Source: Acidobacteriota bacterium (GTDB lineage Bacteria > Acidobacteriota > Holophagae > Holophagales > Holophagaceae). From it: 42,762 nucleotides of DNA. This document shows positions 1 through 9,118 of the stretch, one piece after another. A model generated the notes under the pieces. It did no database searches. It was not told the DNA's origin and was given only the letters and a program-made list of their open reading frames with translations. The stretch is from the NCBI GenBank assembly GCA_021802985.1, contig JAJZQW010000015.1:1-42762 (forward strand), given 5' to 3'. The position numbers were made by a program, and so were the translations under genes. The first letter of the stretch is position 1; each line of letters begins with the position of its first letter.

Positions 1-1
1 C

Positions 2-352
2 AGGCTGGTGCAGGGGAAGTCACCGGAGGCCTTCCTGTTCCTGAGAGCGGACGGCAAGGCCTGGAAGACGAACCAGTACGTCCGGCCGCTTCAGATCGCT
101 GTTTCCAAGGCCGGCATCGAGCCTGTCTGCTTCCACGAACTGCGCCACACCTATGCCTCCACCATGGTGATGGCCGGCGTGACCGCTGCAGCCCTGGCAC
201 GTGCCATGGGGCACAAGAACGAGAAGATGGTTCTGGATACGTACGGGCACTTGAAGCCCAATTGGGCGACCCAGGAGGTGCTCGACAAGGCGCCCAGGCT
301 CGGGATCTTCAGGAGTAGAAGGGGGAAGAGGAGGATGTCAGAGCCGTCGTGA
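2..352 (+). CDS. Tyrosine recombinase / phage-type integrase, C-terminal part (5' end truncated by window edge)
   Basis: Protein contains the catalytic HELRHTYAS...GHKNEKMVLDTYGHL signature (H-x-x-R and the Tyr motif); the reading frame is open to the window edge. Confidence 0.88.
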   Translation, partial: RLVQGKSPEAFLFLRADGKAWKTNQYVRPLQIAVSKAGIEPVCFHELRHTYASTMVMAGVTAAALARAMGHKNEKMVLDTYGHLKPNWATQEVLDKAPRLGIFRSRRGKRRMSEPS

Positions 353-647
353 GGCTGGCCTTCGCAGCGTGTCTCCATACTTTCTATTCCTGCCCAGACC
401 TTCGGTCATTTGCGATCCTCGCGAGACGGAAATCTGGAGACCCGCACCGGTCCTTGGTTTCACATGTATTGGTGCCGACGCCGGAGATCAGTCGAAGCGT
501 GGCAGACGACCGGGTTCCAACTCGCTCCCCACGGCCCGGAATGGGTGGAGTAGCTTTGAAAGCCACTCCGGGAAAAACCCTACGCTTAGACCCTACGCTT
601 GGCGGATTTGGCCCGAAATCAGTACATCTAAGTGTTGAACGCATCAT

Positions 648-688
648 TCAAGAAAAGAGCCCCGAAACCGAGTGGTGTCGGGGCTTTC
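648..688 (-). terminator. Rho-independent terminator downstream of tRNA-Met
   Basis: Inverted repeat AGCCCCGA (658-665) / TCGGGGCT (678-685); followed on the minus strand by CTTTTCTT. Confidence 0.7.
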
Positions 689-695
689 CTTGTGT

Positions 696-772
696 TGGTG
701 GCTGGAGGCAGACTCGAACTGCCGACCTAGGGATTATGAGACCCTCGCTCTAACCACCTGAGCTACCCAGCC
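696..772 (-). tRNA. tRNA-Met(CAU), elongator-like
   Basis: Reverse complement GGCTGGGTAGCTCAGGTGGTTAGAGCGAGGGTCTCATAATCCCTAGGTCGGCAGTTCGAGTCTGCCTCCAGCCACCA folds as a cloverleaf; anticodon loop CTCATAA; encoded CCA. Confidence 0.93.
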
Positions 773-808
773 GGGAAGGGGTAGTGTAGCGGGGGCGCGG
801 GTCTTCGT

Positions 809-1486
809 CTATGCGGGAGTGCGGGGGAGGTCGTTCACCAGGATCACGATGAGTCTCCGCGGGCCATGGACGCCGTAGGCGAGGGTCTGTTCGATGTCGG
901 CGGTCTTGCTGGGGCCGGAAATCAGCAGGGCGTTGGGTGGAAGGGCCTGGCCCCAACCCAGGGCCCGAATGGCGGACCAGAGGGTGTCCTGGATGGTCGA
1001 TGCGAAGAGCAAGGCCAGATGGATGGGTGGCACCAGGGAGAGGAGGCGGGGTTCCAGGGGACCGGGCTCCAGCAGAAGTCCGCCGGTTTCGGCCACGCCA
1101 CCGACGGTGGTCGTAAATCCGGCATCCACGGCCTGGAACAGCTCCTCCTTGAAGGTCTCCACCGGCCGATCGTAGGGCACGAGGCGCGTTCCATCCGCGG
1201 GCCAAACCTCGGCCAGACGCGCGCCCGCGGAGGTGCCGGGACCGTAGAGCAGGTTCTTCAGGCCCTCCCGCTCGCAGAAGGCCAGGATCACGGCGGGCCA
1301 ACCCTCGGGCCCGGCCTCCAGGAATTCCGTGTGGACGGCCTCCATGCCCCGACGCAGGCGCAGAACCCGCTCGGCCGGTGGCCAGTGGCGGCGTTCGAGG
1401 ACGGTGCTATCCAGGGCGGGCAGGGCCTCCCCAGGCGAGGCGGCGGCCCGAAGGCGGTCCAGGATGGCGGTGCGGGCATCAGACAT
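809..1486 (-). CDS. lutC: LUD-domain lactate utilization protein C
   Basis: Small LUD-type protein in the lutABC arrangement; overlaps lutB by 8 nt. Confidence 0.85.
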   Translation of the reverse strand: MSDARTAILDRLRAAASPGEALPALDSTVLERRHWPPAERVLRLRRGMEAVHTEFLEAGPEGWPAVILAFCEREGLKNLLYGPGTSAGARLAEVWPADGTRLVPYDRPVETFKEELFQAVDAGFTTTVGGVAETGGLLLEPGPLEPRLLSLVPPIHLALLFASTIQDTLWSAIRALGWGQALPPNALLISGPSKTADIEQTLAYGVHGPRRLIVILVNDLPRTPA

Positions 1487-2912
1487 GGGGCAGGCCCTCC
1501 GAGCGGAGGCGCTCCTGCAACGAGCGCGGGGCAGGCAGGGGCTTGGTGCGGGACATGGTCCAGGCGCGGAGCAGCGGCAGCCCGCCGGGGATGAAGCGGC
1601 GGAAGCGGGTGGCCAACCAAGCGGAGGCGCGGTACAGGCGCGGCCGCTGGAGGACCGCGGCCCAGGCCCGCCAGGCCAGATCCTCCGTCAGCGTACGGCC
1701 GGTCCCCTTGCCGGCCACCTTCGATCCGGCGTCGGCATGGGTGGCCTCCCGGCGCAGGCGCACGAGGATGTCGGGGATGGGGATCTCCACGGGACAGACC
1801 TCCGCGCAGGCCCCGCAGAGGCTGGACCCGTGGATGAGGTCGTGCCGGACGCCCACGCCCTCCAGTTGCGGGGTGAGGATCTTGCCGATGGGGCCGGGAT
1901 AGACCGCCTCATAGGCGTGGCCGCCCACACGGGTGTAGACCGGGCAGTGGTTCATGCAGGCCCCGCAGCGGATGCAGCGCAGGGTGGCGCGGAGTTGGGG
2001 ATCGCCGTAGATGCGGGAGCGGCCGTTGTCCAGGATGACCAGGTGGACTTCCCGGGGGCCGTCCTTCTCCTCCGGGCCCCGGGGGCCGCTGATGAGGTTG
2101 AAGTAGGTGCTGACGGGCTGGCCCGTGGCGGAACGGGTGAGGATCGCGTAGAGCGGGGCCACCTCCTCCAACCGCGCCACCACCTTCTCCAAGCCCATGA
2201 CCGCGATGTGCAAGGGCGGCACGTGGGTGCTCATGCGGCCGTTGCCCTCGTTCTCCACCAGGCAGAGCGTCCCGGTCTCGGCCACGGCGAAGTTCACGCC
2301 GGAGATTCCCGCATCGGCCTCGAAGAACTTCTGGCGGAGCACCTGGCGGGCCATGGCGGTGAGCTCGTCCACATCCTCGGTGTACTTCGCGTTCTTGATC
2401 TTCTGGCTGAACTGCCGGGCGATCTGGCCTTTGTTCTTGTGGATGGCGGGCATGATGATGTGGCTCGGCGTCTCGCCGTCGAGCTGGATGATGTACTCAC
2501 CGAGGTCCGATTCCAGGGCTTCGATGCCGTGTTCCTCGAGAAAGGCGTTGAGGTGCATCTCCTCGGACACCATGCTCTTGCCCTTCACCAGCTTGGTGGC
2601 ACCACGGGCTTTCAGGAGGTTGAGGATCAGGGTGTTCCCCTGCTCACAGGTCTCCGCCCAGTGGACCTGGATCCCGTTCCTGGCGCAGCTGGTCTCCAAC
2701 TGTTCCAGCAGGTCAGGGAGGCTGAGCAGGCTCCGGGAGCGGATGGCCGTGCTCAGATCCCGCAGGTCCTGAAGGTCCTTGGGATCCGGGAACTGCGCCT
2801 GGCGCTTGGCGATGAGCCCGTCCATGGCCCGGCGAAAGTTGGCCCGGAGCTGTGGATCCAGCAGAGCCTTGGCAGCGGCCTCGCGAAAGTGAATTTCGGT
2901 TTCAGCGGGCAT
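1479..2912 (-). CDS. lutB: Lactate utilization protein B (LUD domain plus 4Fe-4S ferredoxin)
   Basis: Two Cys clusters, CIRCGACMNHCPVY and CGACAEVCPV; start chosen at MPAETEIHF. Confidence 0.9.
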   Translation of the reverse strand: MPAETEIHFREAAAKALLDPQLRANFRRAMDGLIAKRQAQFPDPKDLQDLRDLSTAIRSRSLLSLPDLLEQLETSCARNGIQVHWAETCEQGNTLILNLLKARGATKLVKGKSMVSEEMHLNAFLEEHGIEALESDLGEYIIQLDGETPSHIIMPAIHKNKGQIARQFSQKIKNAKYTEDVDELTAMARQVLRQKFFEADAGISGVNFAVAETGTLCLVENEGNGRMSTHVPPLHIAVMGLEKVVARLEEVAPLYAILTRSATGQPVSTYFNLISGPRGPEEKDGPREVHLVILDNGRSRIYGDPQLRATLRCIRCGACMNHCPVYTRVGGHAYEAVYPGPIGKILTPQLEGVGVRHDLIHGSSLCGACAEVCPVEIPIPDILVRLRREATHADAGSKVAGKGTGRTLTEDLAWRAWAAVLQRPRLYRASAWLATRFRRFIPGGLPLLRAWTMSRTKPLPAPRSLQERLRSEGLPHV

Positions 2913-3648
2913 GGGTGCGCTCCCACAGAAACTCGGCGATGTGCTGGACGCGCACAGGCGCCGCCGGAGCCTCCAGCACCCCCTGGACGTTGAGCAGGCA
3001 ACCGCCGTCCGTGGAGAGCACCACCGACGCGCCCGTGGCGAAGGCATCGGCGGCCTTGTCGCAGGCCATGGCGCCGGAGATTTCGGGGTGGCGCACGGAG
3101 AAGGTGCCCCCGAACCCGCAGCACTCCCGCTCCCGCGCCAGCGGCGCGAGTTCCACGTTCGCCAACTGGCCGATGAGGGCCTGGGGTTCGCCCTTCAGCC
3201 CCAGATCGCGGACCGCGTGACAGGAGCTGTGCCAGGTCACCTTCACGGGTTCGCCCAGATCCTTCAGCTTCACCTCCAGCACCTCCACCAGGAACTGCGT
3301 CAGTTCATAGACGCGGGCACTGAAGGCACGCACCTCCACTTCGTCCGGCTCGCCGTGGAAGAGGTCCGGGTAGTGGTGCTTCATCATCCCCGCGCAGCTG
3401 CCGGAGGGCAGAATCACGGGCAGATCCTGGGGAAAGAGGGCCACCTGGGTGCGGGCCACGGCCCGGGCCTCCTCGAAAAACCCGCAGTTGTAGGCGGGCT
3501 GGCCGCAGCAGGTCTGGCCCTCGGGGAAGACCACCTCCACCCCGGCCCGCTGCAACAGCTGGATGCCGGCCATCCCGGCGTCCGGGAAGAAGAGGTCCAC
3601 CAGGCAGGTGCCGTAGAAATAGACCTTCTGGGGTTTGGCGGCGGTCAC
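2902..3648 (-). CDS. lutA: Lactate utilization protein A (CCG-domain Fe-S protein)
   Basis: Motifs TCCGQPAYNCG, HSSCHAVRDLG and ECCGFGGTFSV; GTG start at 3648 preceded by GGAGG. Confidence 0.9.
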   Translation of the reverse strand: MTAAKPQKVYFYGTCLVDLFFPDAGMAGIQLLQRAGVEVVFPEGQTCCGQPAYNCGFFEEARAVARTQVALFPQDLPVILPSGSCAGMMKHHYPDLFHGEPDEVEVRAFSARVYELTQFLVEVLEVKLKDLGEPVKVTWHSSCHAVRDLGLKGEPQALIGQLANVELAPLARERECCGFGGTFSVRHPEISGAMACDKAADAFATGASVVLSTDGGCLLNVQGVLEAPAAPVRVQHIAEFLWERTHAR

Positions 3649-6500
3649 GTGGAGGCCTCCGGGCGGGTGGCGGATTCGAGCAAGTATAGGAAGCTCCGGT
3701 AGGTCTCGCCGGTGGCACGGGTGAGACCCACTTCGCAGGTGCGGCTGCTGGCGAAGTGGCCATCGAAATGGCCAGCCTTGACCTCCCGGGCCTCGTGTTT
3801 GGTGGCCGAGGCCGTCAGCTCGGGATGGGTAAAGCCCCGGTCCCCGGCGAAACCGCAACAGCCTGCGTCCCGGGGCACGGTCACCTGGACGGCGCAGGCC
3901 CGGGCCACGCCCTCCAGTTTCGGAAGGAGGTCCATCTTGGTGATGGAGCAGACGGGGTGAAGGACGATGGCGCCCAGCTTCCGGGTGACCTGGAGCCTGG
4001 GCAACAGCACGTCGTGGGCGAAGGCCGTGCTGTCCAGGATCCTCAGCCGGTCGAACTTCACCTGATTCTCGGGCGTGAGGTAGCCCCGACTCGCGAGCAT
4101 GCCGTGGGTGCAGGGACTGGTGTCCATGACGATGGGGAGCCGGCCCTCCTGGCTCCAGACCCAGAACCGCTCGATGGCGTGATTGACAGAGTACTGGTGG
4201 GCCTCGTCATAGCCCTTGGAGCTGAAAGGCACGCCACAGCAGGTGCCTTCGACATCGCGGGGAATGTGGACCGGCACGCCGGCCCGCTCGGCCACCCGGA
4301 CCAGGGCCTCCACGAGGCTCAGCTCGTCGGGCTCGCCCGGCAGGTGCCCCATCATGCGGGAGATGCAGGCCGGGAAGTAGATGGCCTGGGCCCCTTCCGG
4401 CGAGGTGCGGGGCAGGGGGGCCTTGGCGGGCTTCGGCATCTCCGGGCTCCACTGGTGGGAGGCGCCGAAGGCCTTCATCACGCGGGTCACGAAGGGCATG
4501 GCCCGGGGGCCGAAGAGGCTCTGGACCACATGGCCGGTCCGCAGGGCCAGGCGCATGGCGGGCTCCACGGTGGCGAAGTTCCGGGCCACGGAGAGGGCAA
4601 GCCTCTGGGCGCGACGGCTGTGGCTGGCGCGGCGGAACCGCTTGGTGAGCTGCCCCGTGTCGATGCCCACGGGACAGGCCGTTGCGCAGAGGCCGTCCAC
4701 GGCGCAGGTCTCCACGCCCATGTAGGGAAAGGCCTCCTGCAGCGAAGCCAGGAGGGGTGGATTCTCGTGGTTGGATTCGAGCCGGGCCATCTCCCGGCGC
4801 ACGACGATGCGCTGCCGGGGCGTGAGGGTGAGTTCGCGGCTGGGGCACTTGGGCTCGCAGTAGCCGCACTCGATGCACTTGTCGACCTCTTCCTCCACGC
4901 CGGGCATGGGCTTCAGGTCGGACAAGTGGCAGTGGGGATCGGCGTTGAGGATGACGCCGGGGTTCAAGAGGTGGTCGGGATCCACCAGGGCCTTGAGCCG
5001 TTCCATGACCGCCTTGGCCTCGGGACCCCACTCGGCCTCCACGAAGGGCGCCATGTTGCGACCCGTGCCGTGCTCCGCCTTGAGGGCCCCGTCGTACTTC
5101 TTCACCACCAGCGCCACCACGTCATCGATGAGGGCCGCGTAGCGGCCCACCTCCTTCGGATCGCTGAAGGACTGGGTGATGACGAAGTGCAGGTTGCCGT
5201 CCTTGGCATGGCCGAAGAGGATGGCCTCGTCGTACCTGTGCTTGGCGAAGAGCCGCGTGAGGTCCACCGCGGCGTCCGCCAGCTTCTCGATGGGGAAGGC
5301 CACGTCCTCGATGAGCACCGTGGTGCCGCGCTTGCGAACGGAGCCCACCGAAGGGAAGGTGCCCGAGCGGATTTTCCAGAGCAGGGCCTGCTCCCGGGGA
5401 TCGTGGGTGAACCGTGCAGGCTCCATGAGCTTCAGGTTCGCGGCCGTGGCGAGGGCGGCCCGCTCCAAGTCGGCCCGGACTCCCTCGCTGGCGCCCTGGA
5501 ACTCCACCAGCAAGGCCGCGGCGCCTTCGGGCAGGGCCTTGATGCCGGGAGGGATGCCGAGCTGGGTCTCCACGGAGCGGAGCGAGGCCCGGTCCAGCAG
5601 CTCCAGGGCCGCCGCCCCCGCCTCCCGCAGGGGCACGATGGCGGCGCAGGCCGCATGGAGATCGGGGAAGAGCAGGAAGCCCGTCACCTTCACCGGCAGG
5701 TCCGGCACGGACTTCAGCACGGCCTCCGCGATGAAGGCCAGCGTGCCCTCGGAGCCCACCAGCAGGTTCCGGAAGATGTCCACCGGCCGTTGGAAATCGA
5801 TGAAGGCGTTCAGGGAGTAGCCCGTGGTGTTCTTCATCCGGTACTTGGCCCGGATGCGCTCGGCCAGGGGGCGGTCGGCCTCGATCTCGGCCTTGAGCCT
5901 GAGGAGGCCCTCGGCCAAGGCCGGCTCGGCGGCGCGGAAGCGCCCATCCGCATCGGGCTCGGCGGTGTCGATCACCGTGCCAGAGGGCAGCACAAAGGTC
6001 AGCGATTCCAGGGTGTGGTAGGCGTTCTGGACCACCCCGCAGCACATGCCGCTGGAATTGTTGGAGAGGATGCCGCCCACGGTGCAGGTGGCGATGGAGG
6101 CGGGATCGGGGCCCATCTTGGCCCGGAAGGGCCGCAGCGCCTGGTTCACATGGGCGCCGATGACACCGGGCTGGACACGGACCCTGGCGCCGCCCTCCAG
6201 CACCCGAATGCTCCGCCAGTTGCGGGCCACTTCCACCAGGATCCCATCGGACACGGACTGGCCCGAAAGGCTGGTGCCAGCGGCCCGGAAGGTCATGGGA
6301 ATCCGCCATGCCCGGCTGAGGGCGAAGAGGGCTTGGACCTCCGCCACACTGCCCGCGAAGACCACGGCCTTGGGGATCAATCGGTAAAAGCTGGCGTCCG
6401 ACGCGAAGGCGATGAGGTCCACCGGCCGGTCCAGAACCCGTTCGGGGCCGACGATGGCGGCCAGAGCATCCCTCAGGGAATCGACGGCGGGGGTGATCAT
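3645..6500 (-). CDS. dld: FAD-binding D-lactate dehydrogenase fused to 4Fe-4S/CCG Fe-S domain
   Basis: FAD-linked oxidase motifs (AAGTSLSGQSVSDG, GGILSNNSSGMCCG), ferredoxin Cys cluster CIECGYCEPKCPSR and C-terminal CCGFAGDRGF; start could be anywhere in 6500-6530. Confidence 0.85.
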   Translation of the reverse strand: MITPAVDSLRDALAAIVGPERVLDRPVDLIAFASDASFYRLIPKAVVFAGSVAEVQALFALSRAWRIPMTFRAAGTSLSGQSVSDGILVEVARNWRSIRVLEGGARVRVQPGVIGAHVNQALRPFRAKMGPDPASIATCTVGGILSNNSSGMCCGVVQNAYHTLESLTFVLPSGTVIDTAEPDADGRFRAAEPALAEGLLRLKAEIEADRPLAERIRAKYRMKNTTGYSLNAFIDFQRPVDIFRNLLVGSEGTLAFIAEAVLKSVPDLPVKVTGFLLFPDLHAACAAIVPLREAGAAALELLDRASLRSVETQLGIPPGIKALPEGAAALLVEFQGASEGVRADLERAALATAANLKLMEPARFTHDPREQALLWKIRSGTFPSVGSVRKRGTTVLIEDVAFPIEKLADAAVDLTRLFAKHRYDEAILFGHAKDGNLHFVITQSFSDPKEVGRYAALIDDVVALVVKKYDGALKAEHGTGRNMAPFVEAEWGPEAKAVMERLKALVDPDHLLNPGVILNADPHCHLSDLKPMPGVEEEVDKCIECGYCEPKCPSRELTLTPRQRIVVRREMARLESNHENPPLLASLQEAFPYMGVETCAVDGLCATACPVGIDTGQLTKRFRRASHSRRAQRLALSVARNFATVEPAMRLALRTGHVVQSLFGPRAMPFVTRVMKAFGASHQWSPEMPKPAKAPLPRTSPEGAQAIYFPACISRMMGHLPGEPDELSLVEALVRVAERAGVPVHIPRDVEGTCCGVPFSSKGYDEAHQYSVNHAIERFWVWSQEGRLPIVMDTSPCTHGMLASRGYLTPENQVKFDRLRILDSTAFAHDVLLPRLQVTRKLGAIVLHPVCSITKMDLLPKLEGVARACAVQVTVPRDAGCCGFAGDRGFTHPELTASATKHEAREVKAGHFDGHFASSRTCEVGLTRATGETYRSFLYLLESATRPEAST

Positions 6501-6534
6501 GGGCAACATCCTCATCTCGACAACAGGCACGACA

Positions 6535-6572
6535 AGGGATTCCGCCGGCGAGGGACTGCCGGCGGAATCCCT
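6535..6572 (-). repeat. Intercistronic 14-bp perfect inverted repeat between lldP and dld
   Basis: AGGGATTCCGCCGG (6535-6548), 10-nt loop, CCGGCGGAATCCCT (6559-6572). Confidence 0.85.
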
Positions 6573-6578
6573 CGGGTA

Positions 6579-8228
6579 TCAGGAATGCACGGCCTTCAGC
6601 ACGGGAATCATCCAGCTCAGGACGTGCTGCTGCAGCAACACCAGGATGCCGAGCAGCAGGGTGAGCAGCACGCTGTGCCAGAAGGTGCGCGCGAACACCA
6701 CGCCTTCCTGGCCTTTCAGGTCCGTGGTGGAGACGCCGGTGGCGATGTTCTGCGGCGAAATCATCTTCCCCATCACGCCGCCGGAAGAGTTGGTGGCGGC
6801 CATCAACACCGGGTTCAGGTTCAGCTGCTTGGCTGCCACCACCTGCAGATTGCCGAACAGCGCGTTGCCCGACGTGTCGCTGCCGGAGAGGAACACCGCG
6901 ATCCACCCCAGGAAGGCCGATACCAGCGGGAACAGGGCTCCGACCGAGGCCACGCCCAGGCCCAGCGTATAGCTCATGCCCGAGTAGTTCAGCAGGAAGG
7001 CCAGACCCACGATCATCATCACCGTGACGATGGCGATCCGCGTCTGCTGCCAGGTCCTGGCGACGCAGCCGAGGAAATCACCCACGCCCGTGCGGGTCCA
7101 TGCCGCGGTGATGATGGCCGAAAGCAGGATGGCCGTGCCCGTACCCAGGGGCTGGAAGTCCCAGATCGCGGCGTAGGGCTTGCTGTACAGGGTGATGAAG
7201 ACCGTGTTGTCCAGCCCGGGCCAGTGGATCTTGACGTCGCCGATCAGGAAGATCTTGAGGTTGATCCAGATGATCACGACCACCGATACCACCACCCAGG
7301 GCATCCAGCCGCCATAGCCCGCCCGCTCGGCACCCCGCGCTGCGGCCTGACTGCGCACCACGGCGAAGGCCGGGTCGGGCTCGGGCTTCCAGAGTTTCAG
7401 GAAACCCACGGTGACGATCAGCGACACCAGCGAGGCCAACACGTCCGTGAGCTGATAGCTGATGTAGTTAGAAGTGATGAACTGGGTGAGGGCAAAGCTC
7501 CCTCCCGATACCACCAGCGCTGGCCACAGCTTGCCGATGGACTTCCGTCCTCCGTACATCCCCACCACATAAAAAGGCATCAGGAAGGCGAAGAAGGGCA
7601 ACTGGCGCCCCACCATGGCGCCCAGGGTGTCGGGGTGCATGCCGGTGACCGATCCCAGCACCGTGATGGGCACGCCAAGCGCCCCGAAGGCCACGGGTGC
7701 AGTGTTGAAGATCAGGGTATAGGTGAGCGCCTCGATCGGCGAGAAGCCCAGGCTGATGAGCAGGGCACTGGAGATGGCCACCGGAGTGCCGAAACCCGCG
7801 ATGCCTTCGAGCAGACAGCCGAAGGAAAACGCCACCACCAGCAACACCAGGCGGCGGTCGTCCGGCAGGTGGTCGAGCATCCATTGCCGGAACTGCTCGA
7901 AGCGGCCGGATTTGACCGCCACGTTGTAGAGCAGCAGGGCGGTGAACACGATCCACATCACCGGCATCAGTGCCAGCGCCATGCCGGCGCCCACCGAATT
8001 GAAGGCCAGCCCGACCGGCATGCCCCACAGGCCGACAGCAATGAAGAGGCCCGAGATGAGGCCAACCAGCGAGGCCTGCCACGCCGGCCGGCGCAGGACG
8101 CCGAGCATGATGAGGGCCACTGCGATGGGCACCACAGCCACGAGAAAGGACAGCAGCAGGGATCCGTGGATGGGCCTGAGCGGTTGTGCGAACACGGTGC
8201 CCGCCGGCACGACAGATGAGGGGGTCAC
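6579..8228 (-). CDS. lldP: L-lactate permease
   Basis: Polytopic membrane protein with LctP-family motifs (EGIAGFGTPVAISSALLISLGF, ATNSSGGVMGKMISPQNIATG). Confidence 0.93.
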   Translation of the reverse strand: MTPSSVVPAGTVFAQPLRPIHGSLLLSFLVAVVPIAVALIMLGVLRRPAWQASLVGLISGLFIAVGLWGMPVGLAFNSVGAGMALALMPVMWIVFTALLLYNVAVKSGRFEQFRQWMLDHLPDDRRLVLLVVAFSFGCLLEGIAGFGTPVAISSALLISLGFSPIEALTYTLIFNTAPVAFGALGVPITVLGSVTGMHPDTLGAMVGRQLPFFAFLMPFYVVGMYGGRKSIGKLWPALVVSGGSFALTQFITSNYISYQLTDVLASLVSLIVTVGFLKLWKPEPDPAFAVVRSQAAARGAERAGYGGWMPWVVVSVVVIIWINLKIFLIGDVKIHWPGLDNTVFITLYSKPYAAIWDFQPLGTGTAILLSAIITAAWTRTGVGDFLGCVARTWQQTRIAIVTVMMIVGLAFLLNYSGMSYTLGLGVASVGALFPLVSAFLGWIAVFLSGSDTSGNALFGNLQVVAAKQLNLNPVLMAATNSSGGVMGKMISPQNIATGVSTTDLKGQEGVVFARTFWHSVLLTLLLGILVLLQQHVLSWMIPVLKAVHS

Positions 8229-8307
8229 AAAGCCTCCAGGTGGGATCAGAAGGTGGAAGAAGGAATGTTTTCTGAAGAAGATCTGGCCAGGAGCCTACAA
8301 TGGGTCT

Positions 8308-8322
8308 AGTGGTCAGACCACT
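8308..8322. promoter_or_regulatory. Operator-like palindrome AGTGGTCAGACCACT for a GntR/FadR-family regulator
   Basis: Perfect 6+3+6 palindrome in the divergent lldP/lldR intergenic region; matches the TGGT-N3-ACCA form typical of FadR-subfamily operators. Confidence 0.8.
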
Positions 8323-8388
8323 GATAGTCGATTGGAATTTGGTCACATCTTCTCATCACCATTTTTTTCTTTATTTAGAATTCAAATC

Positions 8389-9105
8389 ATGGAATTCACA
8401 CCCATCAAGACCAAACGGCTCTACGAGGAGATCGTCGAGCAGATCAAGCGGCTCCTCACCGATGGGAACCTGAAACCGGGGGACCGGCTGCTCCCCGAGC
8501 GGGACATGGCGGAGCAGTTCCAGGTCAGCCGGGCCTCGGTCCGCGAGGCGATCCGGACCCTGGAGATGCTGGGGATCATCGACATCCGGCCGGGAGAGGG
8601 CACCTTCATCCGGGACACGGACACGGATGACATCATCCGGCCCCTGGCCATGTTCCTGGCGGTGGAACGCAGCTCCCTCCTCGACATGTTCGAGATGCGG
8701 CGGATCTTCGAGACCGCCACCGCGGGCCTGGCCGCCCAGCGGGCCAGCGAGGAAGAGCTGGATCAGATCGAAGCCATGCTCGAAAACATGCGCGAACGCT
8801 TGAATGTGCAGGATCCCGCGAAGGGGGAGGAATTCGATGCCGCCTTCCACTACGCCGTGGCCGAAGCCACCCACAACAGCCTCCTGACGAAGCTCTTCAA
8901 GACCGTGTCCGAGGAGTTCGCCAAGGCCAATTCCGTGGCCCGCCGCCAGCTCTACCAGAGCGGCGAGGAGAACGCCCAGAAGATCATCGACCAGCACGCC
9001 GAGATCGTAGCGGCCATCCGCTCCCGATCACCCGAAGTGGCCTCGGCGGCCATGCTCTCCCACCTGATCTTCGCCGAGAGCCAGTTGCGGAAGTGGATCG
9101 TATAG
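8389..9105 (+). CDS. lldR: GntR/FadR-family transcriptional regulator (LldR/LutR-like)
   Basis: N-terminal winged helix (RLYEEIVEQIKRLLTDGNLKPGDRLLPERDMAEQFQVSRASVREAIRTLEMLGII) plus FCD domain; divergent from the lactate permease. Confidence 0.87.
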   Translation: MEFTPIKTKRLYEEIVEQIKRLLTDGNLKPGDRLLPERDMAEQFQVSRASVREAIRTLEMLGIIDIRPGEGTFIRDTDTDDIIRPLAMFLAVERSSLLDMFEMRRIFETATAGLAAQRASEEELDQIEAMLENMRERLNVQDPAKGEEFDAAFHYAVAEATHNSLLTKLFKTVSEEFAKANSVARRQLYQSGEENAQKIIDQHAEIVAAIRSRSPEVASAAMLSHLIFAESQLRKWIV

Positions 9106-9118
9106 GACCCGGCAAAGG

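Noticed and set aside
349-753. ORFs overlapping the integrase-tRNA gap (349-753 and others)
   Set aside because: Run through the tRNA gene and terminator, no domains; treated as non-coding.
1329-2993. 554-aa plus-strand ORF
   Set aside because: Antisense to lutB/lutC; low-complexity composition typical of non-coding GC-rich frames.
3756-8219. 1487-aa plus-strand ORF
   Set aside because: Antisense shadow of dld and lldP in high-GC DNA; low-complexity His/Gly/Gln-rich translation; the minus-strand proteins have clear family motifs.
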